DNA of 7,215 nucleotides, taken from JBAXRT01 sp037131065. Lineage in GTDB: Bacteria > Bacteroidota > Bacteroidia > Bacteroidales > FEN-979. The notes below the pieces were generated by a model that did not search any database, was not told the DNA's origin, and saw only the letters and a program-made list of their open reading frames with translations. The position numbers were made by a program, and so were the translations under genes. Shown piece after piece: positions 6,401-7,215 of this stretch. Location: contig JBAXRT010000141.1 in assembly GCA_037131065.1 (NCBI GenBank), forward strand, positions 1 to 7,215. Reading direction: 5' to 3'. The stretch's first letter is position 1. Each line of letters opens with the position of its first letter.

Positions 6401-6547
6401 AAAGGAGGCGTGGGGCGGTTCGTTGTTGATGCCCGTCAGTTGGGGGTTTTCCCAGTCGTTTTGTGTTTGAGCAAAGGATGAGAGGGTCAGTAGAAGAAGA
6501 AGTGATGTATTGATGAGGTGATGCAGTGATGCAGTGATCGGTTTCAT
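3392..6547 (-). CDS. Secreted LacZ-type GH2 beta-galactosidase
   Basis: A complete 1051-residue protein, slightly longer than E. coli LacZ (1023) because of a signal peptide: residues 1-26, with LLLLLTLSSFA before the likely cleavage at Gln27. The five-domain LacZ plan is visible: sugar-binding jelly roll at about 40-240 (including WSDGTYLECQDMWRMSG, 215-231), an immunoglobulin-like domain at about 243-358, the TIM barrel at about 360-645, a second immunoglobulin-like domain at about 647-745, and the beta-galactosidase small-chain domain at about 775-1048 (NFRRAPTDNDIG, 805-816). Glu488 in WSLGNEGG matches the acid/base Glu461 of LacZ, Glu551 in MCEYAHAMGN matches nucleophile Glu537, and Glu441/His443 in DEANVESHGM match the magnesium ligands Glu416/His418. 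It should hydrolyse terminal beta-galactosides in the periplasm or outside. It follows cutC by 10 nt, so co-transcription is likely. The first codons coincide with an octamer repeat array. Confidence 0.95.
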   Translation of the reverse strand: MKPITASLHHLINTSLLLLLTLSSFAQTQNDWENPQLTGINNEPPHASFLPYDTEEAALKNDWSASPWSILLNGTWKFNWSENPEKRPEDFYLDSFDVSGWKNMQVPSTIEIQGYGYPVYVNWGYEFTHLMKPDPPHVPHEYNPVGSYRRGFTIPENWNGREVFLRFGAVKSFMYVYLNGQRIGMGKDGKTPVEFNITKYLRKGNNTLGVEVFRWSDGTYLECQDMWRMSGINRDVFVYSTPKTRIRDFWAVGDLTDNYANGLLKLSIIVTNSKQMEDGGWKITSSLYESKTSTAPMFSETFPVSLNSGVEDTVYFERKINAPRKWSAELPNLYHLVLILKDSKGKILESTGCRIGFRTSEVKDGLFLVNGKPVRLKGVNRHEADPVTGHWISKERMIEDIKLMKEANINTVRTAHYPDDPYWYELCDEYGLYVIDEANVESHGMGYNPDRTLGNNSDWMKAHLDRTIRMFERDKNHPSVIIWSLGNEGGNGCNFVATYDWLKNRDKSRPTQYERAEQASNTDIFCPMYWGIEDLLWYGYTKQFRPLIMCEYAHAMGNSTGNMQDYWDVIEKYPQLQGGCIWDWVDQGLYAKDSLGREYWKYGGDYGPPNVPSDGNFMCNGLIFPDRKTHPGYQEVKKVYQYVKFIPADLSALSFEILNKYDFYDLTGTVIEYELIANGKPLYKGTIPAFTLDPKQKKSLYVTMRKITIAPATEYFLNLIMKTTAPQGLLPAGHILASEQFLIPWGGKPEEAGLKVDGQLTKSASDQSIDITGKNFSLRFDRKAGTIASFRFNGTELITKGPLPNFRRAPTDNDIGNRMYDRCKVWFEASENRTVSSTALEDKDGQIKITVHYSFPGSATTESVTYSVNPAGEIKVTSTLKPSGEKLPELPRFGLNMQINGGFGNVTWYGRGPWENYWDRNTSAFVGHYESTVDEQFTPYVRPQENGYKTDVRWITLDNGKTGIRFTGDPLICFSALPYTYDDMKGFKQCCKHLNDLPKNNFIDLNIDYKQMGVGGDDSWGARTHKEYTLPAMEYTYSFTMRPFLVEALSK
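5702..5722. repeat. Heptamer tandem repeat inside the GH2 gene
   Basis: On the plus strand CTTCCAT, CCTCCAT, CCTCCAT: three consecutive 7-mers, two of them identical. On the coding strand they give residues 276-282, MEDGGWK, in the immunoglobulin-like domain before the barrel. Three units in coding DNA could be chance, but the segment resembles the period-7 array in the nearby spacer in structure, though not in sequence. Confidence 0.45.
6502..6541. repeat. Octamer array overlapping the start of the GH2 gene
   Basis: Five consecutive 8-mers on the plus strand: GTGATGTA, TTGATGAG, GTGATGCA, GTGATGCA, GTGATCGG. The middle two are identical. Read on the minus strand, the array encodes residues 3-15 of the beta-galactosidase, the segment between the initiating MK and the hydrophobic core of the signal peptide. 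Because 8 is not a multiple of 3, successive units are read in different frames, so the repetition is hidden at protein level. Confidence 0.7.
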
Positions 6548-6557
6548 TGGAATGGTG

Positions 6558-7215
6558 TTAAAAATTTTTGACCAGGTTCTCTATTTTTCGGACCCGTTCA
6601 GAGTCGGTGATGGTGATTGTGAACTCCGAAAGATCGGGTTTTCCCATATAGACGGATGCTTGCTGAAATTTCATCTGGCCGGGCATCTGTTTGTCTGGGT
6701 GGATATGCACTTCGCTGGCACCGGTCTGCCTGACCAGTTCTACGACATTGTGTTCTTTGACTCCGCTGCCGGGCATGATGATGATCCTTCCCCTGGCTCT
6801 CTGAATGAGTTCCCGGATAAGGCCGGCCCCTTCAGGGGCGGTCTTTTCCTGACCGGAGGTCAGTATGCGACCGATACCGAGTTCAATCAGATCTTCCATG
6901 GCTTTAAAGGGATCCGCAGTCATATCAAATGCCCTGTGACAGGTGATTCCCATCGGACGGGCAAGGGAGACAAGCTTTTTCATCCTCACCTTATCTATGG
7001 TCCCGTCGGGATTCAGGATCCCGAAGACCACCCCGTCGGCGCCAAGCTTCCTGGCGGTGCGGATATCCTTTTTCATGATCCTGAACTCCTCTGCCGAATA
7101 GCAGAAGTCGCCTCCTCTGGGGCGGATCATCACGAAAACGGGTATTTTGAGATTGTTCAGGGCAAACTGGATCGACCCGGCACTCGGGGTGCAGCCTCCT
7201 TCCAGGAGGTTCTCA
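6558..7215 (-). CDS. cutC: CutC-family TIM-barrel protein, 5'-partial (start beyond window)
   Basis: The stop is TAA at 6560-6558. The open frame runs off the right edge; the visible part is about 219 residues of a family of roughly 240-250. A GTG at 7133 could be taken as a start, but the frame upstream reads ENLLEGGCTPSAGS and then LKIPVFVMIRPRGGDFCYS, matching E. coli CutC (KEGGLTPSLG and PIIRPRGGDFCYS), so the true start is outside. Other family blocks are TCHRAFDMTADP, LTSGQEKTAPEG and MPGSGVKEHNV. CutC was named for a role in copper tolerance in E. coli, but its biochemical function is not settled and the barrel has no assigned reaction. It lies 10 nt upstream of the GH2 beta-galactosidase gene on the same strand, so it is probably in that operon, which hints at a glycan-related role. 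The family call is secure; function is not. Confidence 0.93.
   Translation of the reverse strand, partial: ENLLEGGCTPSAGSIQFALNNLKIPVFVMIRPRGGDFCYSAEEFRIMKKDIRTARKLGADGVVFGILNPDGTIDKVRMKKLVSLARPMGITCHRAFDMTADPFKAMEDLIELGIGRILTSGQEKTAPEGAGLIRELIQRARGRIIIMPGSGVKEHNVVELVRQTGASEVHIHPDKQMPGQMKFQQASVYMGKPDLSEFTITITDSERVRKIENLVKNF

Noticed and set aside
6558..7133. GTG at 7133 as the start of CutC
   Set aside because: Conserved CutC sequence continues in frame upstream to the window edge, so this is an internal Val codon.
7195..7209. CCTCCT-TCC-AGGAGG dyad resembling a ribosome binding site or hairpin
   Set aside because: It is coding DNA for the conserved EGG region of CutC, and no gene starts after it.

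Overview
The window looks like chromosomal DNA from a member of the Bacteroidota, probably an environmental or gut-associated Bacteroidales/Marinilabiliales-type organism. The grounds are a set of secreted glycoside hydrolases typical of that phylum, mostly missing Shine-Dalgarno sequences before the starts, a TAnnTTTG-like promoter element, and several degenerate short-period repeat arrays that I associate with intergenic DNA of such genomes. The exact lineage is an inference; no rRNA or other marker is present.

Layout, left to right. (1) 1-736, minus strand: the first 245 codons of a secreted GH20 beta-N-acetylhexosaminidase; its C-terminal part, including the catalytic Asp-Glu pair, lies beyond the left edge. 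(2) 755-1840, minus: a NahK-like N-acetylhexosamine 1-kinase, 18 nt upstream of the GH20 gene and presumably co-transcribed with it. (3) 1841-2039: a divergent intergenic region holding an imperfect 20-bp inverted repeat built from CACARTAG/CTATTGTG units, plus possible promoters for both sides. (4) 2040-3329, plus: a 12-helix transporter of the major facilitator superfamily with proton-coupled oligopeptide transporter (POT/PTR) signatures. (5) 3330-3391: a convergent spacer filled almost completely by eight degenerate heptamers. (6) 3392-6547, minus: a full-length secreted LacZ-type GH2 beta-galactosidase. (7) 6558-7215, minus: a CutC-family TIM-barrel protein, 10 nt upstream of the GH2 gene and truncated at its N-terminus by the right edge of the window.

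How it fits together (inference). GH2 and GH20 would remove non-reducing-end beta-galactose and beta-linked GlcNAc/GalNAc from glycans such as N-glycans, mucin-type or milk-type chains outside the cytoplasmic membrane. A transporter, possibly the POT-like protein, brings a product in, and the NahK-like kinase converts free GlcNAc/GalNAc to the 1-phosphate, which can feed UDP-sugar pools or isomerisation rather than the usual GlcNAc-6-phosphate route. The role of CutC here is unknown. No SusC/SusD pair, sensor or sulfatase is visible, so this is not a classical polysaccharide utilisation locus within the window.

The gene content is ordinary for the phylum. The most unusual signal is the set of short-period repeat arrays (period 7, 8, 7 and about 10). 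One fills an intergenic gap, and one forms the beginning of the beta-galactosidase coding sequence and encodes the n-region of its signal peptide.
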